Part shown: piece by piece, positions 56,443-64,000 of the stretch
How positions within the stretch are numbered: position 1 is the first letter of the stretch
Layout: each line of letters begins with the position of its first letter
Origin: Streptomyces luteogriseus
GTDB lineage: Bacteria; Actinomycetota; Actinomycetes; Streptomycetales; Streptomycetaceae
Assembly (NCBI RefSeq): GCF_014205055.1
Contig: NZ_JACHMS010000001.1
Span: 1,736,001 to 1,800,000, forward strand
Reading direction: 5' to 3'
DNA length: 64,000 nucleotides
Notes under the pieces: generated by a model
What the model was told of the DNA's origin: nothing
Databases searched by the model: none
What the model saw: only the letters and a program-made list of their open reading frames with translations
Program-made: the position numbers and the translations under genes

Positions 56443-59346
56443 ATGGTGAACGCCGATCGCACGCCGCCGGACTGCCCTGGGGGCCACGAGGGCATGCCGG
56501 AGAGCGACGCCGGGCGCCATCTCCAGAACCAGCTCGAGATCCTCATCCAGGACTTCCGCAGGAGCACCGAACCGCCGATGCCGGTGTTCGTCGTGCACGC
56601 GCAGGAGAGCCGGGACGACGACGCGGTGGCCGGGCTGGTCCGGCAGCTGCACGCGGGCCAGGAGGCACACGGCACGCGCTGCGCGGTGACCCAGGACGCC
56701 TACGAAGGCTCCACGGAGGTGCGCCGGGCCGCGGCCCTGGTGCGGGCGCTGAGCGACCCGCGCAAGTGGGGCGGCCCGAAGGCGCTCTACCGGCGCTACG
56801 CGTTCCCCCGGCTGCGGCTGGTGCACGCCATCGACGACGCGGTCGCCGCGCTCGGCGACAGCTGGCCGGCGCCCGCCCCGGGCAGCCCCGAGGCCGGGCA
56901 GGACCAGCGGCTGCGGCTGCTGAACGAGCTGGCGCAGCAGCGCTGGCGGCCGAAGAACACCGCCCGCTGGCGCTCGGGCCTGCCGCTGTTCGACATGGCA
57001 CACATCCTCCCGGCGAGCCTGGTGACCGTGCTCGCCGCACTGCTGGCCCGCAGCGAGTGGTACGTCGCGGTCGGCGCCGGTCTCGTCTTCCTGCTGCTGC
57101 TGACGGTCCTCAACTACGTCCTGCCGGGGCGGGCGCCGATCTTCCTGTGGCTGCGCCGGGAGAGCCGCTGGTTCATGACGACGACCTTCCTGAGGGCGGC
57201 GGACCAGGAGGAGTCCACCGAGGTGTCGCTGCTGCGCCCGGTGCGCTCCTGGAAGGCGATCGCGGCCCGTGCCTACGACGTGGCCGAGGCGCTCAGGGCG
57301 GGTGGCGACTTCCACCTCCAGCTGTGCGTGCTGGCGCTGCGCGAGGACCTGCGGGACAACCACCGGCGCTGGAGCTGGGACCTGCGCGGCTTCAAACGGC
57401 CGCGCCCGCCGATGCTGTTCCTGCCCCACGCGGACGACCGCAACGGCGGCGTCGAGCTGATCCGGGCCATCAGCGACGTCCGCAGCCGGCGCAGCGAGCT
57501 CGACCCGCTGCTGGTGGTCGCCGCGGTGCGCGCCCACGACGTGGAGCGTCTGGAGCGCAGTGTCGTCCAGACGGTGCCCGCCCCGGACCCGACGCCGCCC
57601 ACGTTCGGGGTGCGGCTGCGCACCTGGTACCGGGAGTGGGGCCGCAATCTGCGCGCCGAGCAGTCACCCAGCCGGGAACGGTCCGTCCTGCCGTGGGTGA
57701 TGAAGGTCCCGCTGCCGCACGACCAGTTGGGCCCTCTGGAGGAGGGCCGCCACCATCTGCGGGCCTCCGCGCGGCCGACGCTCGCCCGGCTGGTGTGGGC
57801 CCTGCACACCCTGGTCCTGGTGATCGCCCTGCTGGCCGCGGCCACCGTCATGCGGGCCGACGCCCTGCACGACCGGTACTGCTCGGCGTCCGTGCTGACC
57901 GCCAACCGGGACACCCGGCGCGAGCCGGCACCCGACGGCCGCACCGAGTGCATCGGCATAGCGACGGACGGACTCCGCTTCGCCGACTGGCTGCCCGCGC
58001 CCGAGCCGGGCGACGACGTCAAGGCGCTCGCGGCCGACGACGAGACGCCCTGGACGGTGGCGGACCTGGAGGACCGCATCGCCCGGCAGAACGCGGACGC
58101 CCGCGACGGCTCGTACGTCACCGTCGTCTACGCCGGGCCGCTCAGCGCCGACACCGCGGCCGGCTCCTCCCTCGTGAAGGGAGCCGAGGAACTGGCGGGC
58201 GTGTATCTGGCCCAGGCCGTCATCAACGAGAACTCCAGCGTGAAGCTGCGCGTCCTGATCGCCAACGGCGGCGTGGACCTGGGCCACCAGGAGGAGATGG
58301 CCAGGTCGATCGCCGCGTACGCCGCCCACGACCCGACCGTGGTGGGGGTCGTCGGCACCGGCCGCGACCTGGAGTCGAGCCGGGCGACGATCCGCACCCT
58401 GATGGAGGCCGGCCTGCCGGTCGTCTCGGGCACGAACTCCGCGACCTATCTGCCCCGCGAGTTCGCCAACTGGTTCAGCCTGGCCGCCACGGACGAGTGG
58501 CAGACCCGTCAACTCGGGCTGATCGCCGCCCAGTTGCGCACACCGGACCGAAGGCAGTACGCCCTCGTCCTGGCTCGCGACACGGCGAAGACCGACGACC
58601 TCTACACCGACGAACAGGCGCGCTACGGCCAGGGGATGCTGCGGAGACAGGGCTTCACCCCGCTCCCTCAGCGCCGCTACACGCTGACCGGCGGCAAGCC
58701 CGAACTCCGCTCGCACGCCCAGGAGATCTGCCGGGGCAGCCGGGTCCCCTCCGTCATCTACTTCGCGGGCCGGGTCGAGGACATCGACCCCCTGATGACC
58801 CAGCTGGGCACCGAGCCGGGCTGCGCCGGGAAGCCCCTGGCCATCCTCACCGGCGACGACCTGTCCAAGGCCGACTTCGCCGGCGGCGGCCAGTCCGTCG
58901 CCCCGAAGGTCACGCTGTACCACGCGGCCCTCGCGGAACTGGAGAAGGCCGCCACCCGTACGGCCTTCTACCTGGACGCCGCCGAACATCTGCCCGGACT
59001 GCGGGACCACCGCCTGCGCTACGACAGCCCCGCCCTGGCCAGCGGCCAGACCGCCCTCGCCCACGACGCGACCCGCGCCCTGTTCTGGGCGGCCACCCGG
59101 GGCGACCGCCCGCAGAGCCGTGCCTCGACCTGGGTGAACCTGCGCAGCGTCAAGATCGAGGGCATGGCCACCGGCACCATCGACTTCACCGGCGCCCCGC
59201 TGTACGGCGACCGCACCGGGCACAGCATCGTCCTCAAGGAGGTCAGCCGCACCACCGACGGCACGTCCACACCCCGCGTGGTGTGCCGGCGCACGGCGGG
59301 GAACACCGCGCCCCTCACCCAGAAGGAGTGCCGGATCCGCCGCTGA
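56443..59346 (+). CDS. Large membrane receptor-like protein with extracellular periplasmic-binding-protein domain
   Basis: 967 residues. Residues 1-185 are cytoplasmic (PPMPVFVVHAQESRDDDAVA). TM1 and TM2 lie at about 188-227 and a second cytoplasmic segment at about 230-445, including PPMLFLPHADDRNGGVELI and ELDPLLVVAAVRAHDVERL. TM3 is at about 449-470, and the rest is outside. From about 545 to 850 the outer part follows type-1 binding proteins of the Leu/Ile/Val group: YVTVVYAGPLSADTAAGSSL, DPTVVGVVGTGRDLESSRAT, GLPVVSGTNSATYLP, VIYFAGRVEDIDPLM. It is sometimes named an ABC substrate-binding protein, but with three helices and two cytoplasmic regions it looks like a receptor. No transporter genes are near. 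The cytoplasmic parts are not recognised. Confidence 0.75.
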   Translation: MVNADRTPPDCPGGHEGMPESDAGRHLQNQLEILIQDFRRSTEPPMPVFVVHAQESRDDDAVAGLVRQLHAGQEAHGTRCAVTQDAYEGSTEVRRAAALVRALSDPRKWGGPKALYRRYAFPRLRLVHAIDDAVAALGDSWPAPAPGSPEAGQDQRLRLLNELAQQRWRPKNTARWRSGLPLFDMAHILPASLVTVLAALLARSEWYVAVGAGLVFLLLLTVLNYVLPGRAPIFLWLRRESRWFMTTTFLRAADQEESTEVSLLRPVRSWKAIAARAYDVAEALRAGGDFHLQLCVLALREDLRDNHRRWSWDLRGFKRPRPPMLFLPHADDRNGGVELIRAISDVRSRRSELDPLLVVAAVRAHDVERLERSVVQTVPAPDPTPPTFGVRLRTWYREWGRNLRAEQSPSRERSVLPWVMKVPLPHDQLGPLEEGRHHLRASARPTLARLVWALHTLVLVIALLAAATVMRADALHDRYCSASVLTANRDTRREPAPDGRTECIGIATDGLRFADWLPAPEPGDDVKALAADDETPWTVADLEDRIARQNADARDGSYVTVVYAGPLSADTAAGSSLVKGAEELAGVYLAQAVINENSSVKLRVLIANGGVDLGHQEEMARSIAAYAAHDPTVVGVVGTGRDLESSRATIRTLMEAGLPVVSGTNSATYLPREFANWFSLAATDEWQTRQLGLIAAQLRTPDRRQYALVLARDTAKTDDLYTDEQARYGQGMLRRQGFTPLPQRRYTLTGGKPELRSHAQEICRGSRVPSVIYFAGRVEDIDPLMTQLGTEPGCAGKPLAILTGDDLSKADFAGGGQSVAPKVTLYHAALAELEKAATRTAFYLDAAEHLPGLRDHRLRYDSPALASGQTALAHDATRALFWAATRGDRPQSRASTWVNLRSVKIEGMATGTIDFTGAPLYGDRTGHSIVLKEVSRTTDGTSTPRVVCRRTAGNTAPLTQKECRIRR

Positions 59347-59355
59347 GGACCGCCC

Positions 59356-59868
59356 TCACCGGAAGGCCACGGCGCAGAAGCCCACCAGATACGACAGCGC
59401 GAAGATGACCGGTACCCATTGCTCGACATGGGTCAGGGGCAGGTATTTGCGCCAGTCGCGGCCCTCTCCGGACGCCTTCCACTCCGCCCGGGAGTAGGCG
59501 AACGCCGGCAGTCGCTCCTCCAGCGCTCCGATCACCGCCCACTTGGCGAAGTTGAGCTGCCGGTACGAGCGCACCATGACGTACCAGGCCGCGCACTGGG
59601 CGAACAGGATGACCAGGCCGGTCAGGAGCAGCAGGACCGGCAGCCCGGACACCCCCCGGGCCGAGACCGCCGCCACGGCCGCCACGACCGCGCTGTTGAG
59701 CGACAGGAAGAAGGTGTTGGTCAGGTTGCGCCGGGCACTGACCCGGTCGGCCATCTCCACGCAGAGCTTGTACTGGTCCAGCACCGCCTGCCGGTACCGT
59801 TCCTGCGCCTCCGTGTACGCGGACGGACCGACCGCTTCGTTCCACAGCACATCCCCGAGGTCGCTCAT
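59356..59868 (-). CDS. Small membrane protein, RipA/SLATT-like
   Basis: 170 residues from ATG 59868. The N-terminal helix YRQAVLDQYKLCVEMADRVS runs into ARRNLTNTFFLSLNSAVVAA (TM1) and VLLLLTGLVILFAQCAAWYV (TM2). Then come MVRSYRQLNFAKWAVIGALE, ERLPAFAYSRAEW, and a last hydrophobic segment near the C-terminus after LPLTHVEQWVP. This pattern fits small membrane proteins (RipA-family octameric membrane proteins, related in style to SLATT effectors) that travel with nucleotide-sensing proteins in conflict systems. It is downstream of the SLOG-like gene on the same strand (52 bases), probably one operon. The family assignment is from memory of the motif. Confidence 0.6.
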   Translation of the reverse strand: MSDLGDVLWNEAVGPSAYTEAQERYRQAVLDQYKLCVEMADRVSARRNLTNTFFLSLNSAVVAAVAAVSARGVSGLPVLLLLTGLVILFAQCAAWYVMVRSYRQLNFAKWAVIGALEERLPAFAYSRAEWKASGEGRDWRKYLPLTHVEQWVPVIFALSYLVGFCAVAFR

Positions 59869-59920
59869 GCCCCCAGCATGGCGAACGCCGCCCCGGCGCG
59901 AGGGCCGGGCGAGGAACCGC

Positions 59921-60409
59921 TCAGCCGCGGCAGGCGCCTTCCGGCCACACCACGTCCACCGGGACGCCCGCCCGCCGCGCCTCGAGGACCGCGTCGGCCG
60001 TGCCCCCGCCCCTGCCGCTCGGGGGCTCGCCGTTCCACACGGCGACGAGCCGGTCGGCGCGTTCCAGCAGGACGGCGTTGGCGGCGTCGTACGCCGGTCT
60101 CCCGGCTGTGCCGTAGGGCAGTACGACCACCTCGTCGGCGGCTTCGACGAGCCGGTCGAACGCCTGCGCGTGGTCGGCCCCGACGTGCTTGCGGCGGTAG
60201 TCCTCGGACGGCACGACCACGACCAGACGCCCGCCGTGTGCCAGGACGACCTCGGCGAACAGGGCGTCGGAGCCCCTGGCGAGGCACGAGACGCCGACCA
60301 GTCCGGCCGCGGCGGCATGCTGCTCGAGCAGCGTGTCCAGGGCCGCGCGCACCAGGGGGACGCTGTCCTCGGTCAGGTCCATGTGCCCGGTCACCGCGAG
60401 GGTCGTCAC
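59921..60409 (-). CDS. SLOG-like Rossmannoid nucleotide-binding protein
   Basis: 162 residues from GTG 60409, which follows AAAGGGGGAGGGG, a strong ribosome site. The order LAVTGHMDLTED, VGVSCLARGSDALFAEVVLA, GGRLVVVVPSEDYRRKHVG, ADEVVVLPYG, ADRLVAVWNGEPPSGRGGGT and VPVDVVWPEG matches the SLOG/LOG-like fold, which binds nucleotides or nucleotide-derived signals. In several immune-type systems SLOG proteins act as sensors for a small membrane effector, and here the next gene encodes such a membrane protein. Confidence 0.72.
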   Translation of the reverse strand: MTTLAVTGHMDLTEDSVPLVRAALDTLLEQHAAAAGLVGVSCLARGSDALFAEVVLAHGGRLVVVVPSEDYRRKHVGADHAQAFDRLVEAADEVVVLPYGTAGRPAYDAANAVLLERADRLVAVWNGEPPSGRGGGTADAVLEARRAGVPVDVVWPEGACRG

Positions 60410-60426
60410 GTCCCCTCCCCCTTTCG

Positions 60427-60443
60427 CGTGACTACGGGTCACG
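60427..60443. promoter_or_regulatory. Inverted repeat upstream of the SLOG-like gene
   Basis: CGTGAC and GTCACG flank TACGG, a perfect 6-bp dyad 18 bases upstream of the SLOG-like start. The rest of the 289-base divergent region to the J-like gene shows no other clear structure. Confidence 0.35.
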
Positions 60444-60698
60444 TCCGGCCCTGATCCTATGCGGCGCCCGGGACGCGCCCAGGTCTCGTCGGCGACCGCG
60501 CAGGCATCTAATTCGGTCAAGTCGATCCCGGTCCTCCCAACTGGTGCGGATCGGCTTCGGCTTGCTCTCGAACCCCCCTAGAATCGGCGCACCATCACGA
60601 CCGCACACAATCGTCCTGTGGCAGGAAATACTGCGCCGGGCGCGAGCTTCCCAGCCTCGTCCCCCGGTGCGTGACGTTCGCGAACGGGGGATGTTGGG

Positions 60699-61151
60699 AT
60701 GCCCGCTGCCCATGAGGCCGACGGGGCGCTGTTCTCGTTACCCATGGTCGTCCCCAGGACGACCGAGTACACGCGCCTCGGTGTGCCGCCCGAGGCGACG
60801 GCCGACGAGATCCGTGCGGCCGCCAACCGTAACGACGCCCGGCTGAGGGCCCGCGGCGCGAGCGACGAGGAGATCGCCGCCGCGCACGCCGCCAGTATCG
60901 AGAACGCCGAGGCCCGCGCCGCGCACGACGCCCGTTACCCACCCCTTCCGCTGCTGCGCCTCGTACCGACCTGGGAGCCGATCCTCGACGCGGACGAGAA
61001 GGCGATCGGCCTGTCCGTGTTGCGCAGGGAGATCGAAGCCTTCCTCATCGCGGCGGGCGAGCCGGTCCACCACCCCATGGACACCACCCGCACCGATTTC
61101 ACCGGCGACTTCACCCGCACCCATCTGCTCGACGGCTTCGCCGACGAGTGA
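60699..61151 (+). CDS. J-like protein lacking HPD, with a TTA codon
   Basis: 150 residues from ATG 60699. Residues 23-80 (TTEYTRLGVPPEATADEIRA to AEARAAHDARYPP) resemble helices I, II and IV of a DnaJ domain. The HPD tripeptide that activates Hsp70 is missing between them; the sequence there is NDARLRARGASDEE. It sits 16 bases before an Hsp70 gene and is presumably its partner. Codon 14 (60738-60740) is TTA, the rare leucine codon read by bldA tRNA, if this start is right; with the alternative ATG at 60747 the TTA would be in the leader. Confidence 0.65.
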   Translation: MPAAHEADGALFSLPMVVPRTTEYTRLGVPPEATADEIRAAANRNDARLRARGASDEEIAAAHAASIENAEARAAHDARYPPLPLLRLVPTWEPILDADEKAIGLSVLRREIEAFLIAAGEPVHHPMDTTRTDFTGDFTRTHLLDGFADE

Positions 61152-61167
61152 ACCCCGGAGGTCCCCC

Positions 61168-63312
61168 ATGGAAGACGAGATGCACCGGGTCGTCGGCATC
61201 GACCTGGGCACCACCTACTCGGCCGTGGCCGCCTACCACGCCGACGACTACGCGCCCAAGATCCTCGCCGACCCCGAACGCGAGGGCGCCGCCGCCGTCG
61301 CCATGCCCTCGGTCGTCCGGCTCGACACGGCCACCGGGATGCTGGTCGTCGGTCACGACGCCAAGGACGCCATCAGCGAGGGGCCGGGTGCCGAGGGCAC
61401 CTTGGTGGAGATCAAGCGCGAGATGGGAGCGGTGTTCGACGAGCAACTGCTCGAACGCTTCGGCGCGCGGGGCATCTACCAGGTGGGCGACCCCGTGCGG
61501 GCCAGGCTCGGCGACGAGTGGCTGCGACCGCAGGAGATCAGCGCACTGGTGCTGATGAAGATGAAGCGGATCGCCGAGCGGTCACTGGGCGGGGAGATCC
61601 ACGACGCGGTGGTCACCGTGCCCGCCTACTTCATGGAGCGGCAGAAGAAGGCCACCGAGGAGGCGGCGCTGCTGGCGGGTCTGTATCCGCGTCAGCTCAT
61701 CCCCGAGCCCACCGCCGCGGCCATCGCCTACGGAGTCGACAGGGCCGAGTCCGAACGGCAGGTCTACCTCGTCTTCGACCTGGGCGGCGGCACGTTCGAC
61801 GTGTCGATCATCGAGACCCGTGAGGACGAGATCGAGGTCATCGCGACCGCGGGTGACCAGCGGCTCGGCGGCGGCGACTTCGACGACGTCGTGGCGGAGT
61901 GGATCGTCCGGGAGCTCGGCGACGCCCTCCCCGAGGACGTCCAGCCGCTCCAGATCAAGGCGGCCGCCGAGGCGGCGAAGCGCGAGCTGTCCCTGCGCTC
62001 CGCGACCACCGTCGACCTCGGTGGCGGGACGCGTGCGCTGGAGCTCGACAGAGACACCTTCGAGACGCTGATCCAGCCGATCCTCGACCGGTCCCTGAAG
62101 CAGGTCGACGAGGCACTGAAGTTCGCCCGGAGCGCCAAGGGCGTGCTGCCCGAGCATGTCAACGCCGTGCTGCTCGTGGGTGGTTCGACGCGTATCCCGC
62201 AGGTCAAGCGGATGCTTCTGAACCACTTCGACCGGGACGAGGGGTTCGTACGCGGCGACGCCAACCCCGACACCCTGGTCGCCCGGGGCGCGGCGATCGT
62301 CGCCAACCGGTTCGAGGCCTCACCCGCCTTCGACCTCGCGAGCCGGCCCACCGCCGAGCGGTCCGCGGACGAGCAGGACTACGCCGTCACGCTGATCACC
62401 GAGCACACCCTGGGCGTCGGGGTGCAGGACGGCGAGCTCAGCATGCTGATCCCGCGCGGCACCAAGATCCCCGCGCGCCAGGTGCGGACGTACACCAACC
62501 CCGATCAGGCCCCCCGCATCGAGGCGGTGATCTACCAGGGCGAGGACAAGTACGTCTACAACAACACCCTCGTCGGCACGATCCACCTCGACGACATCGA
62601 GCGCCGCCCGCAGGGCTACCACGAGTTCGAGGTCGAGTTCTCGCTCGACGTGAACGGACTGCTCGGGGTGCAGGTCACCCACACCAACACCGGGCGGGAG
62701 TACCAGGCGACGTTCGACCAGAGCACCACCATCGGCAAGCTGGACGAGCTGGCGGAGCGGCGGGCGGCACTGGTGCGGTTGTTCGCGACGGACGGGCAGC
62801 CCGGCGCCGGGATGCCGACCGTGGGTCAACAGCGGGTCGGATCGGCGGAGTTCACCGTCCCTGCACCGGTCGCCGCCACGGTCCCGGGACCGGTCACGGC
62901 CGAGGTTCCGGCCCCGGCCGGGACCGGATTGCCGGGCCCGGTGGCCCCCGGCTCCACCGGCCCGGCCGCCACCGGCTCGCCCGGCCCCGTCGCCGCCGGT
63001 TTGCCTGACCCCGCCGCCGGCTTGCCGGACCCGGTCGCCGCCGGAGTGCCCGGGCCGGTCGCCGCCACGGCGCCCGCCTCCGTCCCCGCTCAGGGCGCGG
63101 CTCCCTCCGCCGGTGGCGACGCCGGGATCGACCCCGCGGTCGTGCCGGCCGAGTACCGCCGCATGGTCAAGAAGGCCTTGCGGGCGGGCCGCGACGGGCA
63201 GGCCTCGCCCGCCCTCACCGCCGCCCTGGGCGCGTTCTGGGACGCGGTGCGCGCCGGTGCCGACGAGGACACGCTGGACGAGCTCGCCGACGGGCTCGAG
63301 GACGAGCTTTGA
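61168..63312 (+). CDS. Hsp70 family chaperone with Gly/Pro/Ala-rich C-terminal linker
   Basis: 714 residues from ATG 61168 with GGAGG six bases upstream. ATPase motifs are intact: VGIDLGTTYSAVA, VYLVFDLGGGTFDVSII and VNAVLLVGGSTRIPQVKR. A short substrate-binding beta domain follows (TLGVGVQDGELSMLIPRGTK, FEVEFSLDVNGLLGVQVTHT). It lacks the normal helical lid. Instead there is an 86-residue Pro/Gly/Ala repeat (GPVA, PDPVAAG) and a helical tail (VPAEYRRMVKKALRAGRDGQ, LDELADGLEDEL). It is not the housekeeping DnaK. It is coupled to the J-like gene upstream and to the next gene by a four-base overlap. Confidence 0.9.
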   Translation: MEDEMHRVVGIDLGTTYSAVAAYHADDYAPKILADPEREGAAAVAMPSVVRLDTATGMLVVGHDAKDAISEGPGAEGTLVEIKREMGAVFDEQLLERFGARGIYQVGDPVRARLGDEWLRPQEISALVLMKMKRIAERSLGGEIHDAVVTVPAYFMERQKKATEEAALLAGLYPRQLIPEPTAAAIAYGVDRAESERQVYLVFDLGGGTFDVSIIETREDEIEVIATAGDQRLGGGDFDDVVAEWIVRELGDALPEDVQPLQIKAAAEAAKRELSLRSATTVDLGGGTRALELDRDTFETLIQPILDRSLKQVDEALKFARSAKGVLPEHVNAVLLVGGSTRIPQVKRMLLNHFDRDEGFVRGDANPDTLVARGAAIVANRFEASPAFDLASRPTAERSADEQDYAVTLITEHTLGVGVQDGELSMLIPRGTKIPARQVRTYTNPDQAPRIEAVIYQGEDKYVYNNTLVGTIHLDDIERRPQGYHEFEVEFSLDVNGLLGVQVTHTNTGREYQATFDQSTTIGKLDELAERRAALVRLFATDGQPGAGMPTVGQQRVGSAEFTVPAPVAATVPGPVTAEVPAPAGTGLPGPVAPGSTGPAATGSPGPVAAGLPDPAAGLPDPVAAGVPGPVAATAPASVPAQGAAPSAGGDAGIDPAVVPAEYRRMVKKALRAGRDGQASPALTAALGAFWDAVRAGADEDTLDELADGLEDEL
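62854..63111 (+). repeat. Pro/Gly/Ala-rich repeat region within the Hsp70 gene
   Basis: About 86 codons of irregular units such as PGPVA, AGLPDP and GVPGPVAAT, encoded by near-repetitive GC-rich DNA. It links the substrate domain to the C-terminal helices and is probably flexible. Length variation between strains is likely (inference). Confidence 0.7.
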
Positions 63313-64000
63313 CCACGACCCTGGAGGCCTCGCACGCGGCCGTCGCCGCGGAGCTCGACGCCGAGTACGTCGGCGTCGGCTGGTGGGGCACGCTCTATCG
63401 CGCGCCGCACCGCCGCCGCTGGTACCGGCTGGTCCCCGTCGAGGAGATCGACGGCGACCAGCGCTCCGAACTGCTGGCCTGGCACACCCGGCCGCGCAGG
63501 CCGGAGCTGGTTCCCGTGGTCCCCGGCGAGCAGGGCGAGCAACGGCAGCTCGCCGGGCGCTGGTTCCAGGTCGTCAGCTACGAGACCGACGCGCCCCGCG
63601 CGCTCGCCGACGCCCTCTCCGAGGACACGGCGGCCGCACGGCTCGCGTCCGTGGCCGGGGCACTGCGTGCGCTCCCGGCCTGGCGCTCCGCGATCGGCCC
63701 CGAGCTGGTGGCCCTGCCCGCGGACATCGTGCTGGGCGGACACGGCCCGCTGCTGCTGCCCCTGCCCGCCTGGGGAGCACCGTCCGTCGGTCAGCTCTTC
63801 GCGGAGCCGGAGCGTCTGGCGCACCTCGCGCCGGAAGCGGCTCGCGGTCTCCCGGCCGGCGACCGGGACCCCGGTCTGCACGCCCTGGGCGTCGCGGCCC
63901 TGGGCTGCTTCGAGTCACCGCCGGACGCCGACAGCGAACGGCTCCTGCAACGGGCGGCGTGTGCCGCCGTGTTCGCCTCCCGGCCGCACGGCAGCAGGCT
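63309..64000 (+). CDS. Unknown protein with possible kinase-like motifs, 3' end cut by window edge
   Basis: 230 codons are visible from TTG 63309, overlapping the Hsp70 stop by four bases (TTGA), with no stop before 64000. A short basic/aromatic segment (GWWGTLYRAPHRRRWYRLVP) precedes an acidic and Ala-rich region. Near 63785-63905 the order HLAPEAARGLPAGDRDPGLH then ALGVAALGCF recalls the APE motif and following D-x-Y-x-LG segment of Ser/Thr kinases. No Lys-Glu pair, HRD or DFG is visible, so it would be a pseudokinase-like scaffold at most. Low certainty on fold, high on being a gene in the Hsp70 operon. Confidence 0.6.
   Translation, partial: MTTTLEASHAAVAAELDAEYVGVGWWGTLYRAPHRRRWYRLVPVEEIDGDQRSELLAWHTRPRRPELVPVVPGEQGEQRQLAGRWFQVVSYETDAPRALADALSEDTAAARLASVAGALRALPAWRSAIGPELVALPADIVLGGHGPLLLPLPAWGAPSVGQLFAEPERLAHLAPEAARGLPAGDRDPGLHALGVAALGCFESPPDADSERLLQRAACAAVFASRPHGSR

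Overview
The window is a piece of a Streptomyces chromosome (or a very close relative). The evidence is the very high G+C content with a strong third-position bias, the frequent GTG starts, a complete two-domain geosmin synthase, a conservon (cvnABCD), a gamma-butyrolactone-receptor-type TetR regulator, the DUF6230/DUF6114 pair, and the near absence of TTA codons (one candidate found). I saw no rRNA, tRNA, CRISPR array, insertion sequence or prophage.

Layout. 1-9.9 kb: a nearly complete macrolide-type glycosyltransferase, a MalEFG-like sugar ABC importer, an aminoglycoside-phosphotransferase-like kinase, a DEDDh exonuclease, an SAV2148-type HEPN protein, and two secreted proteins that together look like a copper amine oxidase split into an N-domain protein and a catalytic-domain protein. 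10-20 kb: glgX, treY and treZ, the route from glycogen to trehalose. The set is interrupted by two convergent paralogous M14 peptidases, one apparently starting at CTG, and an FHA protein. 20-28.5 kb: a broken small ORF, a kinase-fold protein lacking catalytic residues, an M24 peptidase, a phosphoesterase, a PDZ protein, a relic of a multicopper oxidase, geosmin synthase, an ARMT1-like phosphatase and a butyrolactone-receptor-like regulator. 28.8-34.3 kb: secreted and membrane proteins (subtilase, AA10 LPMO with a C-terminal anchor, an unknown exported protein, DUF6230 and DUF6114).

34.4-41.2 kb: a cytochrome P450, a decayed tatA paralogue, a sugar-binding-type lipoprotein and the conservon. 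41.2-47 kb: a glycine-betaine/choline type ABC importer (OpuC-like) followed by a two-component system. 47-49.7 kb: a ferric-reductase-like flavocytochrome, a small FMN-binding protein and the ApbE flavin transferase that should load it. 49.8-56.3 kb: a GH42 beta-galactosidase, a MalFG-like permease pair, a binding protein and a LacI repressor with two matching palindromic operators.

56.4-64 kb is the least conventional part. It holds a 967-residue membrane protein with an extracellular type-1 periplasmic-binding-protein domain, a divergent pair made of a SLOG-like nucleotide-binding protein and a small RipA/SLATT-like membrane protein, then a J-like protein without HPD, an Hsp70, and a protein with faint kinase-like motifs that runs off the window. 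This combination resembles receptor/effector modules of bacterial conflict or stress signalling and is the best candidate for an undescribed system here. Functional names are from motif recognition by eye; no database search was possible.
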